64,000 nt of DNA, from positions 1 to 64,000 of the forward strand of contig NZ_FPEI01000002.1 in the NCBI RefSeq assembly GCF_900117415.1, in the 5' to 3' direction. A program made the position numbers and the translations under genes. Of the stretch, positions 17,438-26,384 are shown piece by piece (the stretch's first letter is position 1; every line of letters starts with the position of its first letter). The notes under the pieces were generated by a model that was given only the letters and a program-made list of their open reading frames with translations, searched no databases and had not been told where the DNA came from. This stretch comes from Hyphomicrobium sp. CS1BSMeth3 (lineage in GTDB: Bacteria > Pseudomonadota > Alphaproteobacteria > Rhizobiales > Hyphomicrobiaceae).

Positions 17438-18517
17438 ATGCAGCTTCATACGAAACGCGCACTCACCTCGCGGGTCCACGAAGCGCCGGACTTTGCCGCC
17501 GCCCAGGAACTCTATCACAGCAATGGCTGGACGGACGGCCTGCCGATCGTTCCGCCGACCGAGGCGGCCGTCGAAGCGTGCCTCGAATGGGCCGGCATGG
17601 ACCCGGACCAGCTCCTCGGCATAGAGCCCGTGCGCGGGCAGCCGATCACCGCCGAGAAGCTTGCCATCAATGCTGTCATGGCCGGCTGCCTGCCGATGCA
17701 CTTCCCGGCAGTGGCGACGGCATGGCAGGCTATGCACAAGGATGAGTTTCTGCTCCACGGCGTGACATCGAGCACGGGCGGATGTGCGATCCTCGTGATC
17801 TTGAATGGTCCGATCCGCCTGGAGATCGGCGCCAACGCCACGTTCAACGCGCTCGGCAATAGCGATCGTGCCACGGCCGTCATCGGCAGGGCGATCCGGC
17901 TGGCGCTCATCAACCTGATGGACGTGCGCCCCGGCGGCATCGACCGCGCGACGCTCGGGCATCCCGGGAAATACTCCTACTGCCTCGCCGAGGACGAGGA
18001 GGACATGACCTGGGAGCCGCTGCACATCCAGCGCGGCATGCCAGAGGGCACGTCCGGCGTCACGGTGTTTGCGGCCATGGGCCCGCGCCAGATCATGAAT
18101 GAGTGGACGACCGATCCGAAAGAGATCCTGGAGACGTTCGCCGCCGAGATGCGCGCGAACCAGCTCCATTACTCGATCTATGGCGGCAACTACGTCATCG
18201 TCATTCCGAAGCAGCTCCGCGATCACATCCAGGCCGCCGGATGGACCAAGAAGAACATCGCCGAGTACATCTTCGAGCGCGCGCGCGTGGAGCGCGGCGA
18301 ATGGGCCAATGTCGGCAAGGGCTCGGTCGTTCGCGATCGCGCGAGCAAGGTGCACCCGGCACTGCAGTCGCCCGATGATCTGCTGGTGGTGGCCGCCGGC
18401 GGTCCGGCGGGCGGGTTCGGCGCCGTGATCCCGCCGTGGATGGGCAGCAAGACGCGAGCCGTGACGGCGGCGATCGGCGTCTGCGTCGATTGCGAGCCGC
18501 CGAAGCCCGTCAAATGA
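17438..18517 (+). CDS. Conserved protein of unknown function encoded with the UGSC selenoprotein
   Basis: A 359-residue protein with no signal peptide or membrane segment. Striking short motifs are GWTDGLPIVPPTE (about residues 29-41), AGCLPMHFPAV, TSSTGGCAILVILNGP and a C-terminal CVDC (C349, C352). The cysteines and the CxxC tail suggest redox or metal chemistry. As far as I recall, DGLP-PPT proteins occur next to, or joined with, UGSC-motif proteins, so the two are likely subunits of one enzyme; that is inference. It starts 56 bases upstream of the UGSC gene and has the same direction. The family's reaction is unknown to me. Confidence 0.8.
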   Translation: MQLHTKRALTSRVHEAPDFAAAQELYHSNGWTDGLPIVPPTEAAVEACLEWAGMDPDQLLGIEPVRGQPITAEKLAINAVMAGCLPMHFPAVATAWQAMHKDEFLLHGVTSSTGGCAILVILNGPIRLEIGANATFNALGNSDRATAVIGRAIRLALINLMDVRPGGIDRATLGHPGKYSYCLAEDEEDMTWEPLHIQRGMPEGTSGVTVFAAMGPRQIMNEWTTDPKEILETFAAEMRANQLHYSIYGGNYVIVIPKQLRDHIQAAGWTKKNIAEYIFERARVERGEWANVGKGSVVRDRASKVHPALQSPDDLLVVAAGGPAGGFGAVIPPWMGSKTRAVTAAIGVCVDCEPPKPVK

Positions 18518-18572
18518 GATTTCCGGTCCCCGAGGCCGGTAAGAACAAGAAACTCAAGAAAAGGATACGCTG

Positions 18573-19091
18573 ATGAGACTACTCGATCCCACGAATGAGA
18601 CGATGGCGGCGGGCCTCACGCCCGCACCGCGTCTCGCTTCGCTCGAGGGCCTGACTGTCGGCATCATCACCAATGCCAAGGAAGGCACCAAGGGCTACTT
18701 CGGCCACCTCGATCGGATGCTGCGCGAAGAGATGGGCGTCGCCGACGTCGTCTGGCGCGAGAAATCCAACTACAGCGCGCCCTGCGATGCCCATATCGTG
18801 CAGGAGATCACGAACTGGCACGCGGTCTTCGCCGGTGTCGGTGATTGAGGGAGCTGCTCGTCGTGCAGTCTGCATGACACGATTGTAGCTGAACGGCTTG
18901 GTGTCCCCGCGGTCGGCGTGATGACGACGCGCTTCGTGAGCGCGGCCGAACTCATGTGCCGGGTGCTCGGCGCACCGGATTTCAAGTTCGCGGTGATCGA
19001 TCATCCGATCTCCAGCGCCTCGGACGAGCTGCTGCGCGCATATGCGCGGGCGACCATCGATCAGGCGCGCGAGCTGCTGCTCGCCCGCTAG
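18573..19091 (+). CDS. UGSC family selenoprotein with in-frame TGA (Sec92)
   Basis: Codons 1-91 end ...VFAGVGD, then TGA (18846-18848), then an uninterrupted frame GSCSSCSLHDTI through HPISSAS to TAG at 19089-19091. Read with selenocysteine, this is a 172-residue protein containing U92-G-S-C95, a UxxC redox-type motif. The downstream half keeps good codon use and conserved-looking blocks (ERLGVPAVGVMTTRF, DFKFAVIDHPISSAS). UGSC-motif proteins are a known predicted selenoprotein family with Cys-containing homologues and no firmly known function. An SECIS-like hairpin follows the TGA. AAAAGG precedes ATG 18573. Likely co-transcribed with the upstream DGLP-PPT protein. A simple nonsense mutation is the alternative, but the TGA sits exactly where Sec/Cys is expected. 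Confidence 0.85.
18849..18890 (+). promoter_or_regulatory. Bacterial SECIS-like element for Sec insertion
   Basis: Directly after the TGA, GTCGTGCA (18860-18867) pairs with TGCATGAC (18871-18878; one G-U pair) around a 3-base loop GTC. The apical loop starts with G and lies 19 bases after the TGA. Both features fit the general bacterial SECIS model (G in the first two loop positions, spacing of roughly 16-37 nt). Outer AGCT/AGCT pairing (18852-18855 with 18887-18890) could extend the stem. Confidence 0.75.
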
Positions 19092-19200
19092 TACAAAGCG
19101 GCCTGGACACTGCTCGGGGTCTTAGCGATTCTGGGCAGGCCGGGCCGTTGAGCTATGATGGACGGTACGTCTGAACAGAACCGAGTTACCAGGAGCGAAA

Positions 19201-20565
19201 ATGGCCAAGCAGCGCGAGATGATCCTGATCGGGTTCCTGCAGGCCCAGAATTGCTCCAACTACGTCGGCTCGTGGCGCCATCCGCATTCGGCGACCGACT
19301 TCCTCGGGCCGGAATATTTCATGCGCATTGCGCGCACGCTCGAGTACGGCAAGTTCCACCTCGGCTTCTTCGACGACCGCCTCGCCATGCCGGACATCCT
19401 CGGCAGCGACCATCGTGAGGCGGTCGCGAACGGCGTGCGCGTCGTGAAGATGGATCCGACCACGATCCTCTCCATCATGAGCACGGCGACGTCGCGCCTC
19501 GGCCTCGGCTCGACCTACTCGACGACCTATTACGAGCCCTTCCACGTCGCGCGCGTGTTCGCGACGCTCGACCTCATGTCGAACGGGCGCAGTGCTTGGA
19601 ATGTCGTGACGTCGCTCAACGATTCGGAGGCCGAGAACTTCTCGCAGTCCGAGCATCCCCAGCACGATCTGCGCTACGACAAGGCCGACGAGTTCATGGA
19701 GGTCGTGCTCGGGCATTGGGACTCCTGGGAGGACGACGCGATCGTCATCGACAAGGAGACGGGCCTCTTCGCCCACCCCGACAAGGTCCACCGCCTCGAC
19801 CACCAGGGCCGCTGGTTCCGCTCGAAGGGGCCGCTCCCGGTGCCGCGCAGCAAGCAGGGCAGGCCCGTCGTCATCCAGGCCGGGCAGTCCGGACGCGGGC
19901 AGGTCTTCTCCGCCCGCTGGGGCGAGCTGGTCTTCTGCGTCTATCCGAACATCGATATCGGCAAGAAGAACTACGCGACATTCAAGGATCTTGTCACAAA
20001 GTGCGGCCGCAATCCCGACGAGGTCGGCGTGGCGCCGGCCATCTACGCCGTCATCGGCGAAACCAAGTCCATGGCCGAGGATAAGATGGCGGTCATCGAC
20101 AAGCTGGCGAAACCGGTGGATGGGCTGGCGCTGCTTTCGGAGGCCCTGAACTTCGACTTCTACTCGAAGGGGATGGACGAGGCCTTCAACGACGACGAGC
20201 TGCAGCGCATCTCAGGCCTGCGCGCCATTCTCGATCGCGTCGTCAATCTCTCGGGCAAGAAGAACCCCACCATCCGGGACTTCGTTGAGTTCTCGAACCG
20301 CGGCACCGTGCGCGAGTTCCCGCGCTTTGTGGGCACAGCCAAGGATGTCGCCGACGGGCTCGAGGAATGGTTTACGGGGCGTGCCTGCGACGGCTTCGTG
20401 GTCGCGGCGACCCACCTCCCGGGGGGCTATGAGGACTTCGTGCGCATGGTCGTGCCGGAGTTGCAGCGCCGCGGCCTGCACCAGAAGGACTACAAGGGCC
20501 CGACGCTCCGCGACAACCTGGGGCTCGCCAAGGCCGAGATCGGTGACTGGAAGCTCAAGAGCTGA
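19201..20565 (+). CDS. NtaA/SnaA/DszA-family FMNH2-dependent monooxygenase (LLM class)
   Basis: A 454-residue luciferase-like flavin monooxygenase. Family features are YEPFHVARVFATLDLMSNGR, the WNVVTS segment, and HQGRWFRSKGPLPVPRS leading into RPVVIQAGQSGRG. Members oxidise nitrilotriacetate, EDTA, dibenzothiophene sulfone and similar substrates with reduced FMN supplied by a separate reductase. A CAGGAGCG ribosome-binding site precedes ATG 19201. A flavin reductase follows 101 bases downstream, giving a two-component system. The substrate cannot be deduced. It lies 109 bases after the selenoprotein gene, possibly on the same transcript. Confidence 0.9.
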   Translation: MAKQREMILIGFLQAQNCSNYVGSWRHPHSATDFLGPEYFMRIARTLEYGKFHLGFFDDRLAMPDILGSDHREAVANGVRVVKMDPTTILSIMSTATSRLGLGSTYSTTYYEPFHVARVFATLDLMSNGRSAWNVVTSLNDSEAENFSQSEHPQHDLRYDKADEFMEVVLGHWDSWEDDAIVIDKETGLFAHPDKVHRLDHQGRWFRSKGPLPVPRSKQGRPVVIQAGQSGRGQVFSARWGELVFCVYPNIDIGKKNYATFKDLVTKCGRNPDEVGVAPAIYAVIGETKSMAEDKMAVIDKLAKPVDGLALLSEALNFDFYSKGMDEAFNDDELQRISGLRAILDRVVNLSGKKNPTIRDFVEFSNRGTVREFPRFVGTAKDVADGLEEWFTGRACDGFVVAATHLPGGYEDFVRMVVPELQRRGLHQKDYKGPTLRDNLGLAKAEIGDWKLKS

Positions 20566-20666
20566 GCCACCCTCGCTGATCAAGAATGCGGCTGGGCGGC
20601 TTGCATCGCCGGCGCGGTCAGATACCCTGCGTGGCGCCCGCGCAGGAGCGGTCGACGAGGAAGAGC

Positions 20667-21149
20667 ATGGACTCCGACAAATACCGCAATGTGATGCGCC
20701 ATCAGGCCGGCGCAGTGACGATCATCGCCGTCGGATCCCCGGGCAACCGCACTGGGTTGACCGCAACGGCCGTCTGCTCGCTGACCGACAGTCCACCCAT
20801 GGTGATCGCCTGCGTGAACCGCAATGCGAGCGCGCACGCGCCGATCCATTCGGGGCAGAGCTTCTCGATCAATCTGCTGGCGAGCGACCAGAACGAGCTG
20901 GCGCGCCGCTTCTCCTCCAAGAAGCTCGAGGGCGAGGCGCGTTTCGATCCTGATACCTGGGACACGCTCGTCACCGGCGCACCGCTCCTGAAGGGCGCCA
21001 TTGCCAACCTCGACTGCGAGGTGGCGCAGGAGCACTCCTTCGACACGCATACGATCTTCATCGGCCGCGTGCGCGACTGCCGCTTCCGCGCGGATGTGGA
21101 GCCGCTGCTCTACTTCCGCGGCGACTTCTGGGATCTGAAGGCGAGGTAG
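20667..21149 (+). CDS. Flavin reductase family protein
   Basis: A 160-residue flavin-reductase-like (split-barrel) protein with the typical N-terminal pattern MRHQAGAVTIIAVG, GLTATAVCSLTDSPPMVIACVN and SGQSFSINLL. It would reduce FMN or FAD with NAD(P)H for the upstream monooxygenase, and perhaps for the divergent HpaB-like enzyme. ATG 20667 is chosen because it follows GAGGAAGAGC and fits family length. Last gene of the monooxygenase cluster. Confidence 0.9.
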   Translation: MDSDKYRNVMRHQAGAVTIIAVGSPGNRTGLTATAVCSLTDSPPMVIACVNRNASAHAPIHSGQSFSINLLASDQNELARRFSSKKLEGEARFDPDTWDTLVTGAPLLKGAIANLDCEVAQEHSFDTHTIFIGRVRDCRFRADVEPLLYFRGDFWDLKAR

Positions 21150-21255
21150 TCTTCTTTCCGCGGACTGCGGGGAAGATGCCCAAAGAAGGATTAGCCGTCA
21201 CCCACTAATTGATGCAAGATCCTCGGATTGGTTCGTCCTTATTCCGGGGGGCACT

Positions 21256-21726
21256 ATGCGGCACTGGATATTTGTTGTGGCAGCAGTAGTTGTCGGCAGT
21301 GTCGTTGGATACTTGGTTCGGGGAAACGTCACCAACAAACAAACCATTCACTTCTCGAAGTACGCGGTGACCTCCAATCAACTAGGCTGTAAGGCCCAGG
21401 CGAGCGCAACACTGTTTGTGAGCATGTTTGATAATACCATTGAGGCTGAGAGTGGCCGTGCTACGGATGTCGTCGCCTTAAATATCGACACCGTGGCGAA
21501 GCGCATTTCCTTCCTGACAGCTGCGGCAGTTCGAAATGGGACCATGGATGGCGACAAGTTCGTCATCGTTCACGAAGATGATCGAAAAATCTCCGCGGTA
21601 CACGTCAATGACATGGGTGGCGTTAGCGCCGTGATTGTGATCAAGGAATCCGGGCTAGCGATTTGGACCAAGGCAGCTGACGTTTTGTTCACAAATGCTC
21701 AAGCATACATTCTTCAATGCTCATAG
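21256..21726 (+). CDS. Hypothetical membrane-anchored protein, low G+C
   Basis: A 156-residue protein with one N-terminal hydrophobic segment (IFVVAAVVVGSVVGYLV, about 5-21) and a soluble remainder that should face the periplasm. No motif recognised. The gene is clearly poorer in G+C than its surroundings and uses A/T-ending codons (AAA, GTT, ATT) that are rare in adjacent genes, suggesting recent acquisition. A GGGGGGC stretch precedes the ATG. Two cysteines (in QLGCKA and at the C-terminal ILQCS) could form a disulfide. Confidence 0.6.
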   Translation: MRHWIFVVAAVVVGSVVGYLVRGNVTNKQTIHFSKYAVTSNQLGCKAQASATLFVSMFDNTIEAESGRATDVVALNIDTVAKRISFLTAAAVRNGTMDGDKFVIVHEDDRKISAVHVNDMGGVSAVIVIKESGLAIWTKAADVLFTNAQAYILQCS

Positions 21727-21766
21727 CAGCCATCGCGCCACGAATTCTTGGCGACATTGGCTAGGA

Positions 21767-22717
21767 CTATCTCTGCGTTCGGGCAGCAGGTGGAACATCA
21801 CGCCAAGCCTCCAGCGACACAGCCCCATCCTCCGCCATCCAGCCGGCAATGCGGCGCGCGATCTCGGCTTCGCCGTGCTCGGGCGGCAGTAGCCCGTAGT
21901 GGCGCGCGAGCCGGGTCAGCGCGGTTCTCAGCAGCATCTTGCCGGAGCGCATGGGCAGGCCGTTCGTGCGCTCGATGTCATCGAGACCGAGCATGTGACC
22001 GCACACATCGATGAGTGGTCCGGCGAACTCGGGGCCAACAGCCCTGAGCGCACGCTCGACACGGACTTTCGCCGCGATAACCGTATCAGCAATGTCGATG
22101 CCAGCGCCGGGCGACGCACGGCGACTGCCTGCATCGCCGGGAACGCCGGTCCACACCGACGTCACGCGCGGCGTCATGCGCGCCCGCCAGAGATCGCCGG
22201 CGAGACGTTCGCCGGCCGCAAGCTGCTCGGCGCTGATGAGGGGCTGGCCATCCTTGTCGCGGCGGCTGTGCAGCCAGGCGAGTGAACCACCCGCATCACG
22301 CGAAGCCCCATGATGGACGTCGCGTGATTTTTCCGCAGGCCGGCGCGCGACGGGCAGCGACAGCGCGCGACCACTCGATTGCGGCGACGCTGCCGCACGC
22401 GCTGCAACGCCTGACGCGCGGGCGGCGCGCACGACCGCAGCACCAGCGCGCGTGATCTTCCAGCCCCAGCCGTCACCCGCGGCCTCGATCCAGCCCTGTG
22501 ACGCAGCAGCTTCGGCATCCTCAGGCGCGAAGGCTGCGGACGGCGTCGCCACATCCGCACGGCTCGAGACGACGATCGCAACCGGATCCTCGGGATTGCC
22601 GGATGCCATCAGAACCGCACCCGGCCGGGCCAGCGCCGAGAGAAGCGGCAGGCATCGCGAACGAAGCCTCTCGTCCGATGGCGCCGCCGCCACCGGCAAT
22701 TTCGCAGCATTGGTCAT
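21767..22717 (-). CDS. DUF6456 domain-containing protein
   Basis: A 316-residue protein. The C-terminal half carries the recognisable block GPEFAGPLIDVCGHMLGLDDIE and LPMRSGKMLLRTALTRLARHYG, which I associate with DUF6456, found in Rhizobiales. The N-terminal half is low-complexity and Ala/Arg-rich with an HTH-like stretch (ASQGWIEAAGDGWGWKITRAGAA), suggesting a DNA-binding regulator. GGAG lies 8 bases before ATG 22717. It begins 5 bases after the stop of the DnaA-like HTH gene, so the two form an operon. Function unknown. Confidence 0.8.
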   Translation of the reverse strand: MTNAAKLPVAAAPSDERLRSRCLPLLSALARPGAVLMASGNPEDPVAIVVSSRADVATPSAAFAPEDAEAAASQGWIEAAGDGWGWKITRAGAAVVRAARASGVAARAAASPQSSGRALSLPVARRPAEKSRDVHHGASRDAGGSLAWLHSRRDKDGQPLISAEQLAAGERLAGDLWRARMTPRVTSVWTGVPGDAGSRRASPGAGIDIADTVIAAKVRVERALRAVGPEFAGPLIDVCGHMLGLDDIERTNGLPMRSGKMLLRTALTRLARHYGLLPPEHGEAEIARRIAGWMAEDGAVSLEAWRDVPPAARTQR

Positions 22718-22722
22718 GGCAA

Positions 22723-23139
22723 TCACTCCGCGTGGAGGTCCGGACGCATGGCGTCGACAGAGGCGAGATGCTTGGCAATGGCTTCGAGCAATTCGAGCGT
22801 GCGGTCGAAATCGGGATTGTCGCGCGCATCCTCGACGAGGGCGCAAGCATGAGCGACGGTGGTCCGGTCGCGGCCAAAGGCCCGGCCGACCGTCGTCAGC
22901 GTCAGGCCGAACGTGACGTGAGCGAGGTACATGGCCACCTGCCGGGCGAAGGCCACACGCGAGCTGCCCCGCGTTGGATGGCCGAGAAGCCCCTTATCAA
23001 TTCGGTAGACCACCGCGACGGCCTCCCGGACCGAGCGCACCTTGGTCTCCAGCGCGCTCTGCGCCCCGTGTTCCGATCGATCTACATGCCGGCCCGAGTA
23101 CAGGATCGGCCCGGGCGCCTCTATTGCTATTGAGGTCAT
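22723..23139 (-). CDS. DnaA domain-IV-like helix-turn-helix protein
   Basis: A 138-residue protein whose C-terminal 90 residues look like the DNA-binding domain of DnaA without its ATPase: RQVAMYLAHVTFGLTLTTVGRAFGRDRTTVAHAC. The RDRTTVAHAC segment corresponds to the DnaA box-binding signature. It may bind DnaA boxes and modulate replication or act as a transcription factor; this is inference. ATG 23139 is chosen because GGAGG lies about 10 bases upstream. It is directly followed by the DUF6456 gene. Confidence 0.85.
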   Translation of the reverse strand: MTSIAIEAPGPILYSGRHVDRSEHGAQSALETKVRSVREAVAVVYRIDKGLLGHPTRGSSRVAFARQVAMYLAHVTFGLTLTTVGRAFGRDRTTVAHACALVEDARDNPDFDRTLELLEAIAKHLASVDAMRPDLHAE

Positions 23140-23590
23140 AAGCCGGCTACCTCCGTTGGCTGCGCATCCTCGATTCAACTTTTGTTAGTAGGAACAAATG
23201 CCTACGCTGCCCGTAGTGTACGGACGGAATAATTGAACGGGGATAACTCACGGATTGGAACCAGCGGATGTGGTTTCGGCCGGGTTTTCTCGAAGGCAGC
23301 ACGAGCCACGGGCTCGGGAGCTGTGCGGGGCGGGGGAACGTCGGGTGGACAGTATTTCGGCGCCTCGCTAAGAAGTGAAGGGAGGCCTTTCAGCACGGCG
23401 CAGATACGTCGGGGCACCCGCCCGTGGGCGGGCCAGCTCGGCTTGTATGCGCTGCGGTTCGGCGGCCGGCCCGAGAATGTGCCTTGAGCCTTGACCGCAG
23501 CGCCTTCGAGCGCGCGCTCTGTGCAGGCTCTTGCCCAAGAGAAACTATTCAGGTGCGCTTTCCCGCGCCCCATCGATGCGAGCCCGCGAC
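23140..23590. other. Spacer upstream of alaS
   Basis: About 450 bases between the divergent DnaA-HTH gene and alaS. Open frames exist on both strands (23202-23573 minus, 23233-23487 plus), but they are Arg/Gly/Pro-rich, mutually overlapping and match nothing I know. The first 100 bases are A+T-richer and probably hold the DnaA-HTH promoter. No tRNA, T-box or other RNA element was recognised. Confidence 0.5.
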
Positions 23591-26263
23591 ATGACCGGCG
23601 TCAACCAGATCCGCTCCACGTTCGTCGACTTCTTTGCCAAGAACGGCCACGAGCATGTGCCCTCGTCGTCGCTCGTCCCGCGCAACGACCCGACACTGAT
23701 GTTCACGACCGCCGGCATGGTGCAGTTCAAGAACATCTTCACGGGTGCCGAGACGCGGCCCTACAAGCGCGCGGTCACCTCGCAGAAGTGCGTGCGTGCC
23801 GGCGGCAAGCACAATGATCTCGACAACGTCGGCTACACCGCGCGTCACCACACGTTCTTCGAGATGCTCGGCAATTTCTCGTTCGGCGACTACTTCAAGG
23901 AGCTCGCGATCGAGCTTGCCTGGAACCTCGTGACGAAAGAGTACGGGCTCGACAAGAAGAAGCTCTACATCACCGTCTATCACACGGACGACGAGGCCTT
24001 CGGCATCTGGAAGAAGCTCACGGGCTTTGCCGACGAGAAGATCATCCGCATCCCGACCTCGGACAACTTCTGGGCCATGGGCGATACCGGCCCGTGCGGT
24101 CCCTGCTCGGAAATCTTCTTCGATCATGGGCCGAAAATTCCAGGCGGCCCTCCAGGCTCGGCGGAAGCGGATGGCGACCGCTTCATCGAGATCTGGAATC
24201 TCGTCTTCATGCAGTACGAGACGCTCGAAGGCGGCGAGCGCATCGACCTGCCGAAGCCCTCGATCGATACGGGCATGGGCCTCGAGCGCATCTCGGCCGT
24301 GCTGCAAGGCACGCACGACAACTACGAGATCGACCTCTTCAAGGCGCTGATCGCGGCGTCGGAAGAGGCGACCGGCGTCAAGGCCACGGGCGAGCACAAG
24401 GCCTCGCATCGCGTGATCGCCGACCACCTGCGCGCGACGAGCTTCCTCATTGCGGACGGCGTGCTGCCTTCGAACGAGGGGCGCGGCTACGTGCTCCGCC
24501 GCATCATGCGCCGCGCCATGCGCCATGCGCACCTGCTCGGCGCGCGCGAGCCGCTCATGTACCGCCTCGTGCCGGCGCTCGTGCGCCAGATGGGCGATAC
24601 CTACACCGAGCTCGTCCGCGCGCAGCCGCTCATCACCGAGACGCTCAAGCACGAGGAGACGCGCTTCAGGAAGACGCTGGAGCGCGGCCTCGTGCTGCTC
24701 GACGAGGAGACATCGGGCCTCAAGAAGGGCGCGACCTTCTCCGGCGCGACTGCTTTCAAGCTCTACGACACCTATGGCTTCCCGCTCGATCTGACGCAGG
24801 ACGCACTGCGCGCGCGCGGCATCGAGGTGGATACGGCCGGCTTCAGCAAGGCCATGGAGCACCAGAAGGAGGAAGCACGGCGCGCCTGGAAGGGCTCGGG
24901 CGAAGCAGCGACCGAAACCATCTGGTTCGAAGTGCGCGAGCAGGTCGGGCCGACGGAATTCCTCGGCTATGAGACCGAAACGGCGGAAGGCGTCGTCAAG
25001 ACCGTGATCGCCGGCGGCAAAACCGCGGCGGCCCTCAAGATGGGCGAAGAGGGCGCGCTCGTCCTCAACCAGACGCCCTTCTATGGCGAGTCGGGCGGCC
25101 AGGTCGGCGACCAGGGCGTGATCAAGGGGCCGAAGGGCGCGATCTTCCGCGTGACCGATACGCAGAAGAAAGTCGGCGATCTCTTCGTGCATTTGGGCGT
25201 CGTCGAGAGCGGATCATTCGCGACCGGCGATGCAGTCGAGCTCGTCGTCGATCATGGACGCCGCTCGGCGACACGGTCCAATCACTCCGCGACGCACCTC
25301 CTGCATGAGGCGCTGCGCGAGGTCCTCGGCACGCACGTCGCGCAGAAGGGCTCGCTCGTCTCGCCTGATCGCCTGCGCTTCGACTTCTCCCACACGAAGC
25401 CGATGTCGCCGGAGGAAGTGGCGCGGGTCGAGGAGATCGCGAACACGATCATTGCGCAGAACGCGCCCGTGGAGACGCGGCTCATGGGGCTCGAGGACGC
25501 CATGCAGTCCGGCGCCATGGCCCTTTTCGGCGAGAAGTACGGCGATGAGGTGCGCGTCGTCTCCATGGGGCTGCCGCAAGCGGGGTCGAACAAGGCCTGG
25601 TCGGTGGAGCTTTGCGGCGGCACGCACGTATCGCGCACGGGCGACATCGGCCTCGTCCACGTCATTGCCGAAAGCGCGAGCGCGGCAGGCGTTCGCCGTA
25701 TCGAGGCGCTGACCGGAGATGGCGCGCGGGCCTATCTCGTCGCCCAGGAGGCGCGGGTGCGGGAGCTTGCCAGCCTGCTGCGCACGAAACCCGAGGATGT
25801 CGTCGACCGCGTTAAGCAGATTGTCGAGGAGCGCCGCCAGTTCGAGCGCCAGCTCGCCGATGCCAAGCGCCAGATCGCCCTTGGCGGCGGGGGCAATGGT
25901 GCCGCGGGTGCCGAAGCGCCACAGGCCATTCGCACGATCGGCCAGGTGAAGATGCTCGCGCGCACGGTTCAGGGGCTCAACCCGAAGGATCTGCGCGGGC
26001 TCGTCGACGACGGCAAGAAGCAGGTCGGCTCCGGGATCGTCGCCATCGTCGGCATCACGGAGGACGGCAAGGCCGGTCTCGCCGTCGGCGTCACCGACGA
26101 TCTCACCAAATCGCACAGTGCCGTCGAGCTCGTGAAGGTCGGCGCGGCCGCACTCGGCGGCAAGGGCGGCGGCGGTCGGCCGGACATGGCGCAGGCCGGT
26201 GGCCCCGACGGCTCGAAGGCGGCGGATGCGCTGAGCGCAATCGAAAAGGCGCTCGCCGGTTAA
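23591..26263 (+). CDS. alaS: Alanine-tRNA ligase
   Basis: An 890-residue class II synthetase charging tRNA-Ala. The N-terminus [20 protein letters not shown] is classical, followed by the catalytic core ([41 protein letters not shown]). The editing domain has the zinc/active-site motifs HSATHLLH and CGGTHV, and a C-terminal oligomerisation domain ends the protein. Length is normal. ATG 23591 gives the conserved start; an in-frame ATG 15 bases upstream is possible. There is no recA gene on its upstream side in this window. Confidence 0.97.
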   Translation: MTGVNQIRSTFVDFFAKNGHEHVPSSSLVPRNDPTLMFTTAGMVQFKNIFTGAETRPYKRAVTSQKCVRAGGKHNDLDNVGYTARHHTFFEMLGNFSFGDYFKELAIELAWNLVTKEYGLDKKKLYITVYHTDDEAFGIWKKLTGFADEKIIRIPTSDNFWAMGDTGPCGPCSEIFFDHGPKIPGGPPGSAEADGDRFIEIWNLVFMQYETLEGGERIDLPKPSIDTGMGLERISAVLQGTHDNYEIDLFKALIAASEEATGVKATGEHKASHRVIADHLRATSFLIADGVLPSNEGRGYVLRRIMRRAMRHAHLLGAREPLMYRLVPALVRQMGDTYTELVRAQPLITETLKHEETRFRKTLERGLVLLDEETSGLKKGATFSGATAFKLYDTYGFPLDLTQDALRARGIEVDTAGFSKAMEHQKEEARRAWKGSGEAATETIWFEVREQVGPTEFLGYETETAEGVVKTVIAGGKTAAALKMGEEGALVLNQTPFYGESGGQVGDQGVIKGPKGAIFRVTDTQKKVGDLFVHLGVVESGSFATGDAVELVVDHGRRSATRSNHSATHLLHEALREVLGTHVAQKGSLVSPDRLRFDFSHTKPMSPEEVARVEEIANTIIAQNAPVETRLMGLEDAMQSGAMALFGEKYGDEVRVVSMGLPQAGSNKAWSVELCGGTHVSRTGDIGLVHVIAESASAAGVRRIEALTGDGARAYLVAQEARVRELASLLRTKPEDVVDRVKQIVEERRQFERQLADAKRQIALGGGGNGAAGAEAPQAIRTIGQVKMLARTVQGLNPKDLRGLVDDGKKQVGSGIVAIVGITEDGKAGLAVGVTDDLTKSHSAVELVKVGAAALGGKGGGGRPDMAQAGGPDGSKAADALSAIEKALAG

Positions 26264-26354
26264 GGACGAGCGCCACTTTCCTGAACACGCAGAAAAACGC
26301 GCGCGCGTGCGGCATCCCCGATGCCGGACCGCGCCGTTTCGCGTTTAGTGCCAG

Positions 26355-26384
26355 GGATTTCGGATCAGTGGATTTCGGATCAGT
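26355..26384. repeat. Tandem 15-bp direct repeat
   Basis: Two perfect adjacent copies of GGATTTCGGATCAGT (26355-26369 and 26370-26384). The second copy covers the stop codon of the small exported protein on the minus strand, so it looks like a local slippage duplication at the gene's 3' end. Confidence 0.85.

Noticed and set aside
18846-18848. Reading the TGA as a nonsense mutation or sequencing error making a pseudogene
   Set aside because: The stop falls exactly at the U of U-G-S-C, the frame continues with good coding quality, and an SECIS-like hairpin follows at the right distance.
23202-23573. Two overlapping opposite ORFs upstream of alaS
   Set aside because: Composition typical of random G+C-rich frames, no ribosome-binding site of note and no family resemblance.
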